From contig NZ_JAKEVF010000001.1 in NCBI RefSeq assembly GCF_022398315.1, positions 151-64,150 on the forward strand: a DNA stretch of 64,000 nucleotides. Direction: 5' to 3'. Both the position numbers and the translations under genes were made by a program. Shown piece after piece: positions 31,831 through 40,843 of this stretch (the first letter of the stretch is position 1; each line of letters starts with the position of its first letter). Under the pieces are notes generated by a model that had not been told where the DNA came from, made no database searches, and saw nothing but the letters and a program-made list of their open reading frames with translations. This DNA comes from Shewanella sp. Isolate11. Its GTDB lineage: Bacteria; Pseudomonadota; Gammaproteobacteria; Enterobacterales; Shewanellaceae.

Positions 31831-32811
31831 TTAACTCCTATCTTTTTCAAGTAAACCCATTAGTCCGACCAGGGCGGCAAATAAAACGCCCGCCACTGGC
31901 CAGATAATCCAGGTGACTCCCCAATTCATCGTCCATAAGCTCCAGCCCAGATAGATAGCAACCGTTAATGGCCAGTAAAATGGCGCGAGTTTGATAGCGT
32001 GTCGCTCACTGTGTGTTAAATCCCTGTTTTTGTCACCTTCATTCAGTATGTGCTTATAGGCTTCATGTTGGGCTGAAGCCGGAATAATAATCCATAGTCC
32101 TGCCGTTACGATAAACAGCAGGACGGGCAACATTAATAATACCAAATAGTCTTGACCGATAAATATAACAACTAGCAACAAGGGGATAGTGCTGGTAATA
32201 AACAAGGTAATCGCGAGTGATAATTTGTTGTTATAGGTTGGGGTAAAGGCTTCCTGCTTTTCGCCGCATGCACTGTGCACGCCATACGCGAGTTCAAACG
32301 GTGCTTTATCTATAGGGGCCAAGGCGCTGCTATATTGATTGGTTGAAATCACCTGTCTGATCCCGGCTGCAACCATTATAAAAATGGATATTAGCCCCAA
32401 GGCAACTGCAATATCCGCATCAAGAGCAACATTTTCATTTTTTGACAAGGCCAGTAAGAAAAACAACGGGACAGCCGAACAAACAAAGCATGCGACCCCT
32501 TTCGCGGTTAACTGAGCCTGTGCTGTTATATTGTCAATATAGCTCAGCGCCTGTTCAAGGTTTACCTGAATGACATCGGCCTCAGAATTTTCACTCAGGT
32601 ATTCAGCGGTGTCTATATCATCTTTAAGTAAAAAGTCTGTTGATACATTAAATAATCCGGCCAGTCTGATAATTTTATTCAGGTCGGGAATGCTATTGGT
32701 GCTCTCCCATTTGGATACCGATTGTCTGGAAACGTTCACCTTGTCCGCTAGTTCTTCTTGTGACCAGCCAAGCTGCTTTCTTAATTTGATGATTTTCTCT
32801 GATAGAATCAT
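31831..32811 (-). CDS. XRE-family regulator with C-terminal membrane domain
   Basis: A 326-residue protein. Residues 1-62 are a clear Cro/C1 helix-turn-helix (LRKQLGWSQEELADKVNVSRQSVSKWE, then the N-terminal-cap style NKIIRLAGLFNVSTDFLL). The remainder has about six hydrophobic helices, for example near 105-122 and 133-150, with a loop around EGDKNRDLTHSERHA. Such membrane-tethered XRE proteins are known in Firmicutes and Proteobacteria and are thought to sense envelope signals; the target here is unknown. No operon partner is adjacent. Confidence 0.85.
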   Translation of the reverse strand: MILSEKIIKLRKQLGWSQEELADKVNVSRQSVSKWESTNSIPDLNKIIRLAGLFNVSTDFLLKDDIDTAEYLSENSEADVIQVNLEQALSYIDNITAQAQLTAKGVACFVCSAVPLFFLLALSKNENVALDADIAVALGLISIFIMVAAGIRQVISTNQYSSALAPIDKAPFELAYGVHSACGEKQEAFTPTYNNKLSLAITLFITSTIPLLLVVIFIGQDYLVLLMLPVLLFIVTAGLWIIIPASAQHEAYKHILNEGDKNRDLTHSERHAIKLAPFYWPLTVAIYLGWSLWTMNWGVTWIIWPVAGVLFAALVGLMGLLEKDRS

Positions 32812-33095
32812 GGTGTGCTCTCATGTTTTTTGAAACCGCCATCAGATTATAAATTACGCCAGTTGCAGGCCAGCAAGCTGGCTTGGTATTTTGTCAACCG
32901 GTGGTTGCATTGAGCAATTTTATAGAGAAAAAGCTAAAACAAATAGCAACTTCCTTATGATTTTAAACTTTTTAACATCCAATCTTGCCAGTGGTTTTAT
33001 CGGCCAACTCGTCCCATTTCAGATAGCCTATTGAGTGTTTAAGCGGCTATTTAATCTCCATTATTATTTATGCGCCATTTCTATAAGTGTGTTGG

Positions 33096-33611
33096 TTACT
33101 CTAATGCCCGAGAGAATGGAATCGATTCCCCTTGTTGATCGTTGTGCGGCTGGCTTGCCAGTATTTGAGCGATGCTTAATAGGTTCTGGCTAATTTTCTT
33201 GGCTTTTTCTGGAGGAAATTTGTTCGCCAATGATTGCTGCAATTTCTCTTGTACATTACTGACAATCGCTTGTTTATCCGCTTCAGTGACGGCTTGTTTT
33301 AATTGTTTAACGCTGCTGGCGAATGTTTGCAGCTCTTCAATGACATGAGTATCTTTTAGAGAAGCAACGACTTGTAAGTCTTCTGCAGTTGCGTGTTCGA
33401 CCTTGTTATCCAATGTTGTGAGTAGATGGTCGACTTTGTCGAAGGTGAGTTCACTTCGCTCGACGATGGGGCTGATGGCACTTTCTTGGAGCAGGTCAGT
33501 AAACTGATGTACCGTGGCGTAAAGGAGAAACGCAATCACAATGATCGGCAACAGGAGACCGGTAAATAGTCCCACCCAAAAATTGTTAATACCTGCGATG
33601 AAGTTTTTCAT
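33096..33611 (-). CDS. Hypothetical single-pass membrane protein
   Basis: A 171-residue protein with one hydrophobic segment at about residues 12-33 (VGLFTGLLLPIIVIAFLLYATV). A long, mostly helical, charged domain follows (VKQLKQAVTEADKQAIVSN), likely periplasmic or coiled. I recognise no family. It is read toward the XRE gene but separated from it by 284 bp, and 145 bp follow the end of the upstream membrane-protein gene. Confidence 0.65.
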   Translation of the reverse strand: MKNFIAGINNFWVGLFTGLLLPIIVIAFLLYATVHQFTDLLQESAISPIVERSELTFDKVDHLLTTLDNKVEHATAEDLQVVASLKDTHVIEELQTFASSVKQLKQAVTEADKQAIVSNVQEKLQQSLANKFPPEKAKKISQNLLSIAQILASQPHNDQQGESIPFSRALE

Positions 33612-33756
33612 AATGCGCCTTTGATAATCACCGAAAAGTTTAAATTAGTTGAAGTGGGTGAATTAATCCAATTTGCTTAATTTAATTAAATTTTTATCGG
33701 GTTAGTTATCCATATTGTGCAAACTTAGGCTTGACATCGTGCAGTAAAATCACGCT

Positions 33757-34791
33757 TTAGTGCATGACAAGCGCATATAAAACCACAGGTAGAATAGGCA
33801 CGACATTAACGATAACGAAGGCTATAGGCAGTATGCTTAAGAATTGCATACCTTGTTTGCCAAACAGCGCCAAAATATTTAAACCAATGACAATTAAGGC
33901 ACCAATGCTGGCAATGTTGATCAGTAAAGAAATGGTTAGCATTTGATGTATCAGTGAAAGTTCATCGTAAATACCAGAGTTGGCTATATCAATCAGTGCT
34001 GCTTCTCGGTTGGCTACGGTTTTTGCAATCCACGCTTGGGTGATGACTTCGGCTGCTTGAGCATTAAAGCCAAGATCGTTTAGCAACAAATGTGGATAGT
34101 AGACGACATGGCTCCAATCGATATTAAATTTGTTTATCGAATTTCTTATTAGTTCAAAGAACATAATGGTGATGGCTTTATTGGCGATCAATTTACTCGC
34201 ACCCACCAGATATTTGACAATATAGCCAGCTAGGGTTTTATTGGCACTTTTGGATTCGGCATCCATTTCTGGGCCGCTCATCATAGGAGTGGATTTCCCT
34301 GTGTTAAATGGCAGGGCTAAGATTACGATCAACAAGGGAAGTGCCAAACTGGCGATGAGAATTTGGTATACCGGAATACCTAAGGCTGATATTGAAATAC
34401 AGCTGATCCCACCGGCAGAGCTAAGGCTAATCAGCAGTACCATATAGCGATCACGCAGGCTTAATTTGATGCGTTCTGTTTTAAGAAAAAGCAACAAGTT
34501 TGAACAGCCAAGGAAAAAAGTCAGACCAAATATCTTTTGATTTAAGTTGAGTTTAGATTTGTTAAAGGAGTAATCCAGCTTTTGATTAACCCAATAATGG
34601 ATCACGCCAATAAAAGCGCAAATCAACATGGCCCTGGGAGCGATGTCACTTAAAAATTGCTGAGTAATACGCAGATTTGGTGTAAAACCATCTAGGGGTG
34701 TATTGGTGATAGCAAATATCGTCACGACCAGCATCATGAAGGATATTTGTAGTAATTTAATGTTCGGTTTTAATCGCTGTCTATAGCTCAA
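33757..34791 (-). CDS. Multi-pass membrane protein, possibly transporter gate-like
   Basis: A 344-residue protein with about seven to eight hydrophobic helices. One segment (WIAKTVANREAALIDIANSGIYDELSLIHQMLTISLL) resembles the nucleoside-recognition 'gate' domain found in YjiH-like and CNT-type transporters, but I hold this loosely. It is divergent from the LysR gene at 35049 across 257 bp, the usual layout for a LysR regulator and its target. Transport of a small solute is a guess. Confidence 0.6.
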   Translation of the reverse strand: MSYRQRLKPNIKLLQISFMMLVVTIFAITNTPLDGFTPNLRITQQFLSDIAPRAMLICAFIGVIHYWVNQKLDYSFNKSKLNLNQKIFGLTFFLGCSNLLLFLKTERIKLSLRDRYMVLLISLSSAGGISCISISALGIPVYQILIASLALPLLIVILALPFNTGKSTPMMSGPEMDAESKSANKTLAGYIVKYLVGASKLIANKAITIMFFELIRNSINKFNIDWSHVVYYPHLLLNDLGFNAQAAEVITQAWIAKTVANREAALIDIANSGIYDELSLIHQMLTISLLINIASIGALIVIGLNILALFGKQGMQFLSILPIAFVIVNVVPILPVVLYALVMH

Positions 34792-35048
34792 AATTAAACA
34801 ACAAGCTTAAATATAATACGTTTATTATATCGTGTCCGAGAGCGGCCTTAGGCGATGGGGGACACATATTTTGATCTTGTATGAATGGAATGATAAAAAT
34901 GTGATGTTTAAATCATCAGAGTTGCTTTTGTAGTGCCGGCAATGAAATTTGCAGCTCTTTAGACTGTCAGTTGCGATTTTTGTAACATTTTTCAAGAAGT
35001 TTTCTCGCTATACTGCAGTATATTATCTGATGGTTAGGGGCCTTTAAG

Positions 35049-35930
35049 GTGCATATCGATTTTTTATCTACCATTCCTCTCATAGCATCTACGGGCTGCC
35101 TGACTCGTACAGCAGAACTGATGGACGTTTCATCTTCGACTATTCATAAGCGCTTGAAAAAAGTAGAGACATATTACCAAATCATTATTTTTGAAAAAGC
35201 TAATGGCAAGTTGGTTCTTACCAGCGATGGTGAAGTGTTGCTTGATCGCATTAAGCAGATAGATGAGATCAATGCCTCGTTGATAAATCATGAACAGTTT
35301 CATAGCAATCAAGTTCATATTGCTATGAATCAAGGTGTCGCAGTCCGTTTGGTTAGGGAGATTATCTCTGATTATTTTAAGGAACATAGTCACTTGTCAT
35401 TAAAAATTTCGACGATAGCTTCTCCTCAGAGTATTGAAAATTTTCGTGGTGATTTTGCGATTACCACAACGAGTATGAATAACCCTAATTTTATCTATCA
35501 CGTTATCGATGATATGACATGCTATTTTGTGGCCAGTCTCGACTATCTAGACAAGCATGGTGAACCCCAAACTATTGAAGATTTAAGTCAGCATAATGTG
35601 ATTGTGACCCCCATTGAAACGGTTAATGATGGCTATTTTTTTTGTGAAACCTTTGATGGTCTAAAATGCCAATTTAAATTAGTGAGCAGTATTAGTGTCG
35701 ATTCGAAGTTTGTTTCTGATGAATTTGTATTAAGTGGTGATGGTATTGGTTTGATCCCATCTATCAGCTTGGCGGCAGGGAAATATAAAAATGTGAAAAC
35801 CCTGTTTAATGGCACGATACAGAGTAAAAGCTTAGTGCAAGTAGCGGTTAAGCAAAATACCCATTTAAGTCCGGCTGCAAAGGGATTAATGGATAAAATC
35901 GTCAATAATTTCAGTATTCATTACGTTTAG
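35049..35930 (+). CDS. LysR-family transcriptional regulator
   Basis: A 293-residue protein starting at GTG 35049, with AGGGG about ten bases upstream. The N-terminal winged helix-turn-helix covers about residues 5-60 (TGCLTRTAELMDVSSSTIHKRLKKVE). A periplasmic-binding-like effector domain follows from about 85 (VHIAMNQGVAVRLVREIISDYF). It lies between a divergent membrane protein gene and the convergent sulfotransferase operon, so either may be its target; the divergent one is more usual. Confidence 0.88.
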   Translation: MHIDFLSTIPLIASTGCLTRTAELMDVSSSTIHKRLKKVETYYQIIIFEKANGKLVLTSDGEVLLDRIKQIDEINASLINHEQFHSNQVHIAMNQGVAVRLVREIISDYFKEHSHLSLKISTIASPQSIENFRGDFAITTTSMNNPNFIYHVIDDMTCYFVASLDYLDKHGEPQTIEDLSQHNVIVTPIETVNDGYFFCETFDGLKCQFKLVSSISVDSKFVSDEFVLSGDGIGLIPSISLAAGKYKNVKTLFNGTIQSKSLVQVAVKQNTHLSPAAKGLMDKIVNNFSIHYV

Positions 35931-35979
35931 TTAGGGGATGACTTTTTGTTAAGAATAGATGGTTCTATTACTTGGGGAA

Positions 35980-36025
35980 AAAAGCCGCCTTTAGTTTTAA
36001 CTGGCTATAAATTAACTAGAGGCGG
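35980..36025 (-). terminator. Terminator downstream of the porin gene
   Basis: The outer stem CCGCCT / AGGCGG and inner AGTT / AACT form an interrupted hairpin. On the minus strand it is followed by a T-run (AAAAAA on the plus strand at 35978-35983). It would end the dsbL-dsbI-assT-porin transcript and may also serve the LysR gene. Confidence 0.6.
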
Positions 36026-36120
36026 GTGGCAATTTATCTTGTCGTCATTTGGTTAGGCATTGGCAACAAGATAGGGGCCTACACAGAGATTGATGATGTT
36101 TTACTGATTGGTATTAAGCG

Positions 36121-37122
36121 TTACAAGTGAACCTTGATGCCGATATTAAGTGCATCACCTGAATAATCGTCGTTAAATTTTTCAGGAGCCTTATCATATA
36201 AAGCGCCCTCAACGAAGAAAGAAACCGCGTCACTGTATTTGTAATTAATACTCGCTATGATGAGCGACTGAGACTCATCTTCCCAGTTACCTTCATAGGT
36301 TTTATGTTGGTAAGAAGCACCGAATGTTAACTTGTCAAATTGATACTTGATAGCACCAACATAAGTGTTTTTTGCTGCACTTTGAAAGCCATTTTTGACG
36401 CTAAAGGCATTATCTGTAAGCTCTGCTAGCGCTGCGACCGTTAGATTGCCGAATTGAGTGTCTGCACCAATAGAATATCTATTGTAATTTTCTGCAGCGT
36501 TGGCACTTCCTGGTGCCATCTCTTTGTCGACGATAACAAGGCCTGCACTGAGATTGAATGGTTTTGATGTATAAACGATACGTCCGGTTGTTACGTCGTT
36601 GTCTGCACCGTTATCTTCTTTCGGAGTGGTGATTGACGTAACAAAGCGCAATTTACCACTGCCTACATCAAATCTCGGTGTACCGTAGGCAAATACATTG
36701 GTTCCGTATGTGGCTTGCTCCCAGAGCATGTTATTGCTACTGGCTAACTCTCCGTTATTTGATGGGTGGATATCTACACGTTGGTACATATCTGTATAAA
36801 TACCAGAGTAAGAACGTCCAAGTACAAGTGAGCCATAATCTGTAATTAATATTGCTCGCCCAAGAGTAACTTGAATGTCATCTTGACCACGTTGACTGAA
36901 GTTATCTGAATATTGAGCTTCAAGTTCATATTTAACCTTAAAGTCATCAGCCGTATAGAAGCCATATGAGCCTAGGCGAACGAGCTGGGTTTCCGCTTGA
37001 AAATCTTTTTCTGATTGAGAAATGAGCTGCCCTTGGCCATCGGCATAAAATTGTGGTTCAAAGCTAGTTGCATGAGAAATAAATGGAACAGCCATTAACG
37101 CTGATAAAACTAATGTTTTCAT
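36121..37122 (-). CDS. Gram-negative porin
   Basis: Best start is the ATG at 37122 (MKTLVLSALMAVPFISHA), with AAGGA eight bases upstream; a frame open from 37146 begins within a hairpin. This gives 333 residues with an 18-residue signal peptide. The mature chain shows alternating amphipathic strands of a general porin: LEAQYSDNFS, GRAILITDYGSLVLGRSYSGIY (loop 3 region), TGRIVYTSKPFNLSAGLVIV and a beta-strand end near IGIKVHL. It likely admits aryl-sulfate substrates or releases products for AssT, judging only from the neighbourhood. Confidence 0.82.
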   Translation of the reverse strand: MKTLVLSALMAVPFISHATSFEPQFYADGQGQLISQSEKDFQAETQLVRLGSYGFYTADDFKVKYELEAQYSDNFSQRGQDDIQVTLGRAILITDYGSLVLGRSYSGIYTDMYQRVDIHPSNNGELASSNNMLWEQATYGTNVFAYGTPRFDVGSGKLRFVTSITTPKEDNGADNDVTTGRIVYTSKPFNLSAGLVIVDKEMAPGSANAAENYNRYSIGADTQFGNLTVAALAELTDNAFSVKNGFQSAAKNTYVGAIKYQFDKLTFGASYQHKTYEGNWEDESQSLIIASINYKYSDAVSFFVEGALYDKAPEKFNDDYSGDALNIGIKVHL

Positions 37123-37137
37123 GTGAATATTCCTTGA

Positions 37138-37169
37138 AAAAGCCATCGGACAACTGTCCGATGGCTTTT
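37138..37169 (-). terminator. Strong hairpin between assT and the porin gene
   Basis: A 14-bp perfect stem (AAAAGCCATCGGAC / GTCCGATGGCTTTT) with a four-base loop. On the minus strand it is followed by a T5 run leading into the porin ribosome site. It looks like an intrinsic terminator or attenuator inside the operon. Confidence 0.85.
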
Positions 37170-37181
37170 ACATCCGAGGAG

Positions 37182-38969
37182 TTACTTGTTAAATGGAGGA
37201 GTAATGATTGTCGCTCGGTATCCTGGTGCACCAGGAGCCATGCCATGAACCCAAATTTCGACTGCAGGCTTGTCTTCACCGTGCTCAAATTCAAGGATCT
37301 TACCAATCGTTTTACCTGCATAAAGACCGGTACTCATTGATGCAACAAGGTTTGAATCTTTATCTGGGTAGTATTCAGTAATAGACGTCACGGGCGAATA
37401 GAACTCATAACCGCGATCTTTACCGTATTCCCATACTTGCTTAACCGTCATTTTTTTCTGATCGATAACGTATTCAACAGCACGAGTGTACTTATCTTCA
37501 GGCATAATAGGTTGTTCGTTGAAGCGACCATCACCGTTATCTAGTACAAATAGGTTGAAATTACGTTTTCCAGAATCTTTACCGATATAAGCTGTGTGTT
37601 GAGTCCAAGTGAAATCGAAAACGTCTGTATCAGGACATTTACCTTTCGCTGTACACTCAATCTTACGACCTTTGCTATCGACAGGTTGTAGTACTTTTTT
37701 GGCTAATTCGCCTTTCCAGCCTTCTCTAGCACCTAAGATCCATTTAACTTCATTATCTTTACCAATCTTGATGTTGGCAGATTGGTGACGTAATGAAAGA
37801 ATAATAGAATCATCATTTTCATCGTACGCAACAGAGTTTACGTGTGCCCAGTTACGACCAGCGCCAACACCTGGGATATCGCCATATGGTGCATTCTTAA
37901 GCTGATCTAAAGACGCAGTTTGGCCTGCATGGTCGGCATCAACGTTTAAACAAACTGCACCCATATCTAAGCCTAGTAAGGTCACGTCACGAGTGTTATC
38001 TAAGATTTTATTCAAATCCCACTCATGTACGACTTTTCCTTGCGGATCGACTTCAATGATATGGTCACGAATCGTCGTTACATGATCACCCACTTCGTTG
38101 ATATAGTCTTTTTTCGCTACACGGATGATCATATTTCCGTTAGGACGATGATGAATATCATGTGAGAAGTCAGCATATTGTCCTGGAAGGTCGCGAGAAT
38201 ATACATGCTCACCCATCAGACTCATTCTGTGATAAGCCTGACCAGCACCCCAAACGAGATCTTTGCCGACTTGCTTAATACCCATGACATAACCCGTTTT
38301 ACGATAATGGTTAGCATCACGGAAAGCCTGGTAATCCATATACCAACGTAAATCACCATTGGTATCGTACATGCTTAGGGTTGGAGAGCGATCCCATAGA
38401 CCAGCACCAGCAGCTTGGGGGTTGTTATGTGTCACGATTGAGCGTTGTGCACCATCACCAAAACCATCAACTAGATAGAGACGATCTTTAAACTTCTTAG
38501 AGGCTGCAACTTTAACTTCACCCACTAAAGATGAGCTTTTTGCATTTGCTTGTGGAGTAAATTTAATGCCACCCGTTCTCATATTGAATGTATGAGTCTG
38601 AGTTTTACCGTCTTCTTTCCAGTCAACTTTAACTTTATTTTGGTAATCAGCATAAAGACCGAATACAGGAATGCCTGAATGCTGTAATAGCTCATTACTT
38701 GCGACATCATAGCTGATATCAACGCCTTTATCGCCTTTGCCCAGTACGGTTACTTTTACATTGGATAGGCTACGGTTGCTTGGGATATCAATAACCGCAG
38801 TGAGAGGTGCATAACCATATTTGTTCATAAAAATAGTACCAATGACTTCGGTACCTGTTGAATATACTGCCATGCCTCGTGCAGATTTTAATGAACTCGC
38901 TTCTGCTACTGTGGCCATGCCTGCGCAGCTTACAGCAGCGACCAATAAAGCAATATTTGTAAATTTCAT
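37182..38969 (-). CDS. assT: Aryl-sulfate sulfotransferase (PAPS-independent)
   Basis: A 595-residue periplasmic enzyme with a signal peptide ending near residue 24. It moves sulfate from one phenolic sulfate ester to another phenol. The six-bladed propeller fold is supported by residues matching the E. coli active site as I recall it: His273/274 in SHDIHHRP, His376 in WAHVNSV, Arg394 in LSLRHQS and the sulfated His458 in WTQHTAY. Cys439 and Cys445 have the spacing of the essential disulfide, which DsbL would install. The gene is third in a dsbL-dsbI-assT-porin run. Confidence 0.94.
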   Translation of the reverse strand: MKFTNIALLVAAVSCAGMATVAEASSLKSARGMAVYSTGTEVIGTIFMNKYGYAPLTAVIDIPSNRSLSNVKVTVLGKGDKGVDISYDVASNELLQHSGIPVFGLYADYQNKVKVDWKEDGKTQTHTFNMRTGGIKFTPQANAKSSSLVGEVKVAASKKFKDRLYLVDGFGDGAQRSIVTHNNPQAAGAGLWDRSPTLSMYDTNGDLRWYMDYQAFRDANHYRKTGYVMGIKQVGKDLVWGAGQAYHRMSLMGEHVYSRDLPGQYADFSHDIHHRPNGNMIIRVAKKDYINEVGDHVTTIRDHIIEVDPQGKVVHEWDLNKILDNTRDVTLLGLDMGAVCLNVDADHAGQTASLDQLKNAPYGDIPGVGAGRNWAHVNSVAYDENDDSIILSLRHQSANIKIGKDNEVKWILGAREGWKGELAKKVLQPVDSKGRKIECTAKGKCPDTDVFDFTWTQHTAYIGKDSGKRNFNLFVLDNGDGRFNEQPIMPEDKYTRAVEYVIDQKKMTVKQVWEYGKDRGYEFYSPVTSITEYYPDKDSNLVASMSTGLYAGKTIGKILEFEHGEDKPAVEIWVHGMAPGAPGYRATIITPPFNK

Positions 38970-39016
38970 AGTAACTCCAAGATTTAAAAAATTTAAATTG
39001 AGTGCTTATTTAATAA

Positions 39017-39634
39017 TTACTTTCTATTGAACCAACTTTTGATCCAGCCGATAGTTGCTGCGCCTAATCCGATAGTGAAAACGGTGTAAGCGATGATGCA
39101 GTATTCAGCCATGTTTAAACCAAGTAGTGACCAATCATCTTCACCACAAATACCTGATGGTTGGAACTCAAATGGGAACCACTCATGTAGTGGTAAACCA
39201 AGTGGGAATGAAGGTTCTGTTGAACAAGCAGCTCCACCACCACCAGCGGCAAATAGGTCACCACCCATTGCCATGGCATCGTCTAATGCGTGTGCGGTGT
39301 GGTGTAACTCGGCTAGTTCAATCGACCAAGCCATACCTTGAAGTACGCCATACCAAGCGATATACATACCTATGACTTTCAACCATAAATTGGTTGGTTT
39401 TATGGCGATAATTAGGCCTGCAAATAAAATACAGAACTGGCTGTATCGGATATAAACGCAGATTTCACAAGGATCCATTGCTAAGAAAAGCTGGAAGTAG
39501 CCCATAGCAGATAAGATTAGAAATGCTGCTGCACCACTCATAAGGAACCAAACCCTGCGCTGGTTTTGCCATTCACTTAATGTTTGAGTTGGTGAAGTTT
39601 TTAAGTCGCTGAAAGCTTTTGATAAATTAATCAT
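39017..39634 (-). CDS. dsbI: DsbB-family quinone-linked thiol oxidase (DsbI-like)
   Basis: A 205-residue inner-membrane protein with four to five hydrophobic helices. The first cysteine pair is CEIC in MDPCEICVYIRY; the second pair lies in the large periplasmic loop (AACSTEP and SGICGEDD). DsbI passes electrons from its DsbA-like partner to quinone. It starts 12 bases after dsbL ends, and assT follows, so it is a dedicated partner rather than the general DsbB. Confidence 0.92.
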   Translation of the reverse strand: MINLSKAFSDLKTSPTQTLSEWQNQRRVWFLMSGAAAFLILSAMGYFQLFLAMDPCEICVYIRYSQFCILFAGLIIAIKPTNLWLKVIGMYIAWYGVLQGMAWSIELAELHHTAHALDDAMAMGGDLFAAGGGGAACSTEPSFPLGLPLHEWFPFEFQPSGICGEDDWSLLGLNMAEYCIIAYTVFTIGLGAATIGWIKSWFNRK

Positions 39635-39646
39635 GATGGGCCTCTA

Positions 39647-40261
39647 TTACTTCTTTGAAAGGTCAGCAATGAGTTCATCAAGCATGGTCATTGAACGAAT
39701 TGAAGAGGTTTTGATGAGATATTTACCATTGACTACAATTGCAGGAATGCCTTGAATTTTTGCGATTTCAACACCAGCATCATCCCATTTTTTGAGTAGC
39801 GCTTTTACTTCAGGAGAGCCCGCTTTCTGCATGAAATCTGCTTTACTCAGATTTAGCTCTTTTGCACCAAAATCATAAACTTCTTCGGTGTTAGTGAATT
39901 TTTCATGCTTGTCGTGGTAGCGGGCGTAGAGTGCCATTTTCGTTTTTTTGTATTCGGTATCACCTAATACTTTTGCTACAGCAATGACAGTGGCTTTTTC
40001 TTCGCCAAATGGAGGTTTGGTTGAAATATGGTAAGCATCGTAGCTCATGCCGCTGGGCAGATTTTTAATCATATTTGGCATAACGGCTTTTTCATACTTG
40101 TAGCAGAAAGGGCAGTTTGCCGAGTAAATCTTGACGACTTGATTATCGGCTTTGAATGATTTATCAGCTAAATCAATGTAGTGAGTGCCTTCTTTATAAT
40201 CTCCAGCCGTTGCGGCTAAAGATAGAAATAATGTGCTTACAGTAAGTAATTTTTTTAACAT
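39647..40261 (-). CDS. dsbL: DsbA-family thiol oxidoreductase (DsbL-like)
   Basis: A 204-residue periplasmic thioredoxin-fold protein with a 19-residue signal peptide (TLFLSLAATA). The redox site is Cys50-Pro-Phe-Cys53. The cis-Pro loop is GIPAIVVNGKYLI, and an inserted helical domain lies between. It would oxidise the Cys pair of AssT and be reoxidised by DsbI. The gene is first in its operon, with no gene for 580 bp upstream. In uropathogenic E. coli and Salmonella the same set is ordered assT-dsbL-dsbI. Confidence 0.93.
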   Translation of the reverse strand: MLKKLLTVSTLFLSLAATAGDYKEGTHYIDLADKSFKADNQVVKIYSANCPFCYKYEKAVMPNMIKNLPSGMSYDAYHISTKPPFGEEKATVIAVAKVLGDTEYKKTKMALYARYHDKHEKFTNTEEVYDFGAKELNLSKADFMQKAGSPEVKALLKKWDDAGVEIAKIQGIPAIVVNGKYLIKTSSIRSMTMLDELIADLSKK

Positions 40262-40843
40262 GATAAATATCCTTGAAGTTGGTTTGCTCTTAAGCGAAAC
40301 GATTAATGTCTTCTGTGATGGACTAGATAAATTAATTGGGTTCGGAAAGATTTTATTGAAATTGACGCGGTGAATTAATGATCTGAGGGCAATGGCTTAT
40401 TGCTTATCAGGCAATCGTTAGTGTGATCAGGATCTCGTGACAGCCTAAATGTGTGTTGCTTGTAGTGATACTCGGTATGGTGAAGTGTGATTTATGTCAG
40501 CTTTTTGATTATGTTTGAGTTCAATGTGTGTCTTTTTTCAATATTTTTCGCAAAAAAAGGGTTATTGCCGCTATTGAACTTGAGGCGACAGCATCGAATG
40601 ACGCCATTGCAGGTTTAGTTTGATTTCAGACATGAAAGTAAGCGTGAGTTGTACATGATAAAAGTGAGATTGAATAGAAAGGGTAATAAGAGTCATCCAG
40701 TTAACACGGGATAAGCGAGCTGATTGCGCATGGGAAACCGAGCAGCCATAGCGGGGTACATCTATTTTAATTCGGCTGCCGAGCGGATACTTAAATACTG
40801 ATTCTGTTTAGAAGGGGATCCCTTTCATTGCTTTAATAGCGTT
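40262..40843. other. 580-bp gene-free region upstream of dsbL
   Basis: No credible coding sequence was found on either strand. It must hold the dsbL operon promoter. A CRP-like site lies at 40486-40501. A compact inverted repeat AAGGG-GAT-CCCTT at 40812-40824 lies just downstream of the PepSY gene stop. Confidence 0.5.
40486..40501. promoter_or_regulatory. Candidate CRP/FNR-family site
   Basis: TGTGA-TTTATG-TCAGC fits the CRP half-site spacing (TGTGA-N6-TCACA) with a perfect left half and a 3-of-5 right half. It lies about 225 bp upstream of the dsbL start, further than usual, so the link is uncertain. Confidence 0.3.

Noticed and set aside
37123-37146. Longer porin start at 37146
   Set aside because: It lies in the hairpin with no ribosome site; the ATG at 37122 has AAGGA and begins a normal signal peptide.
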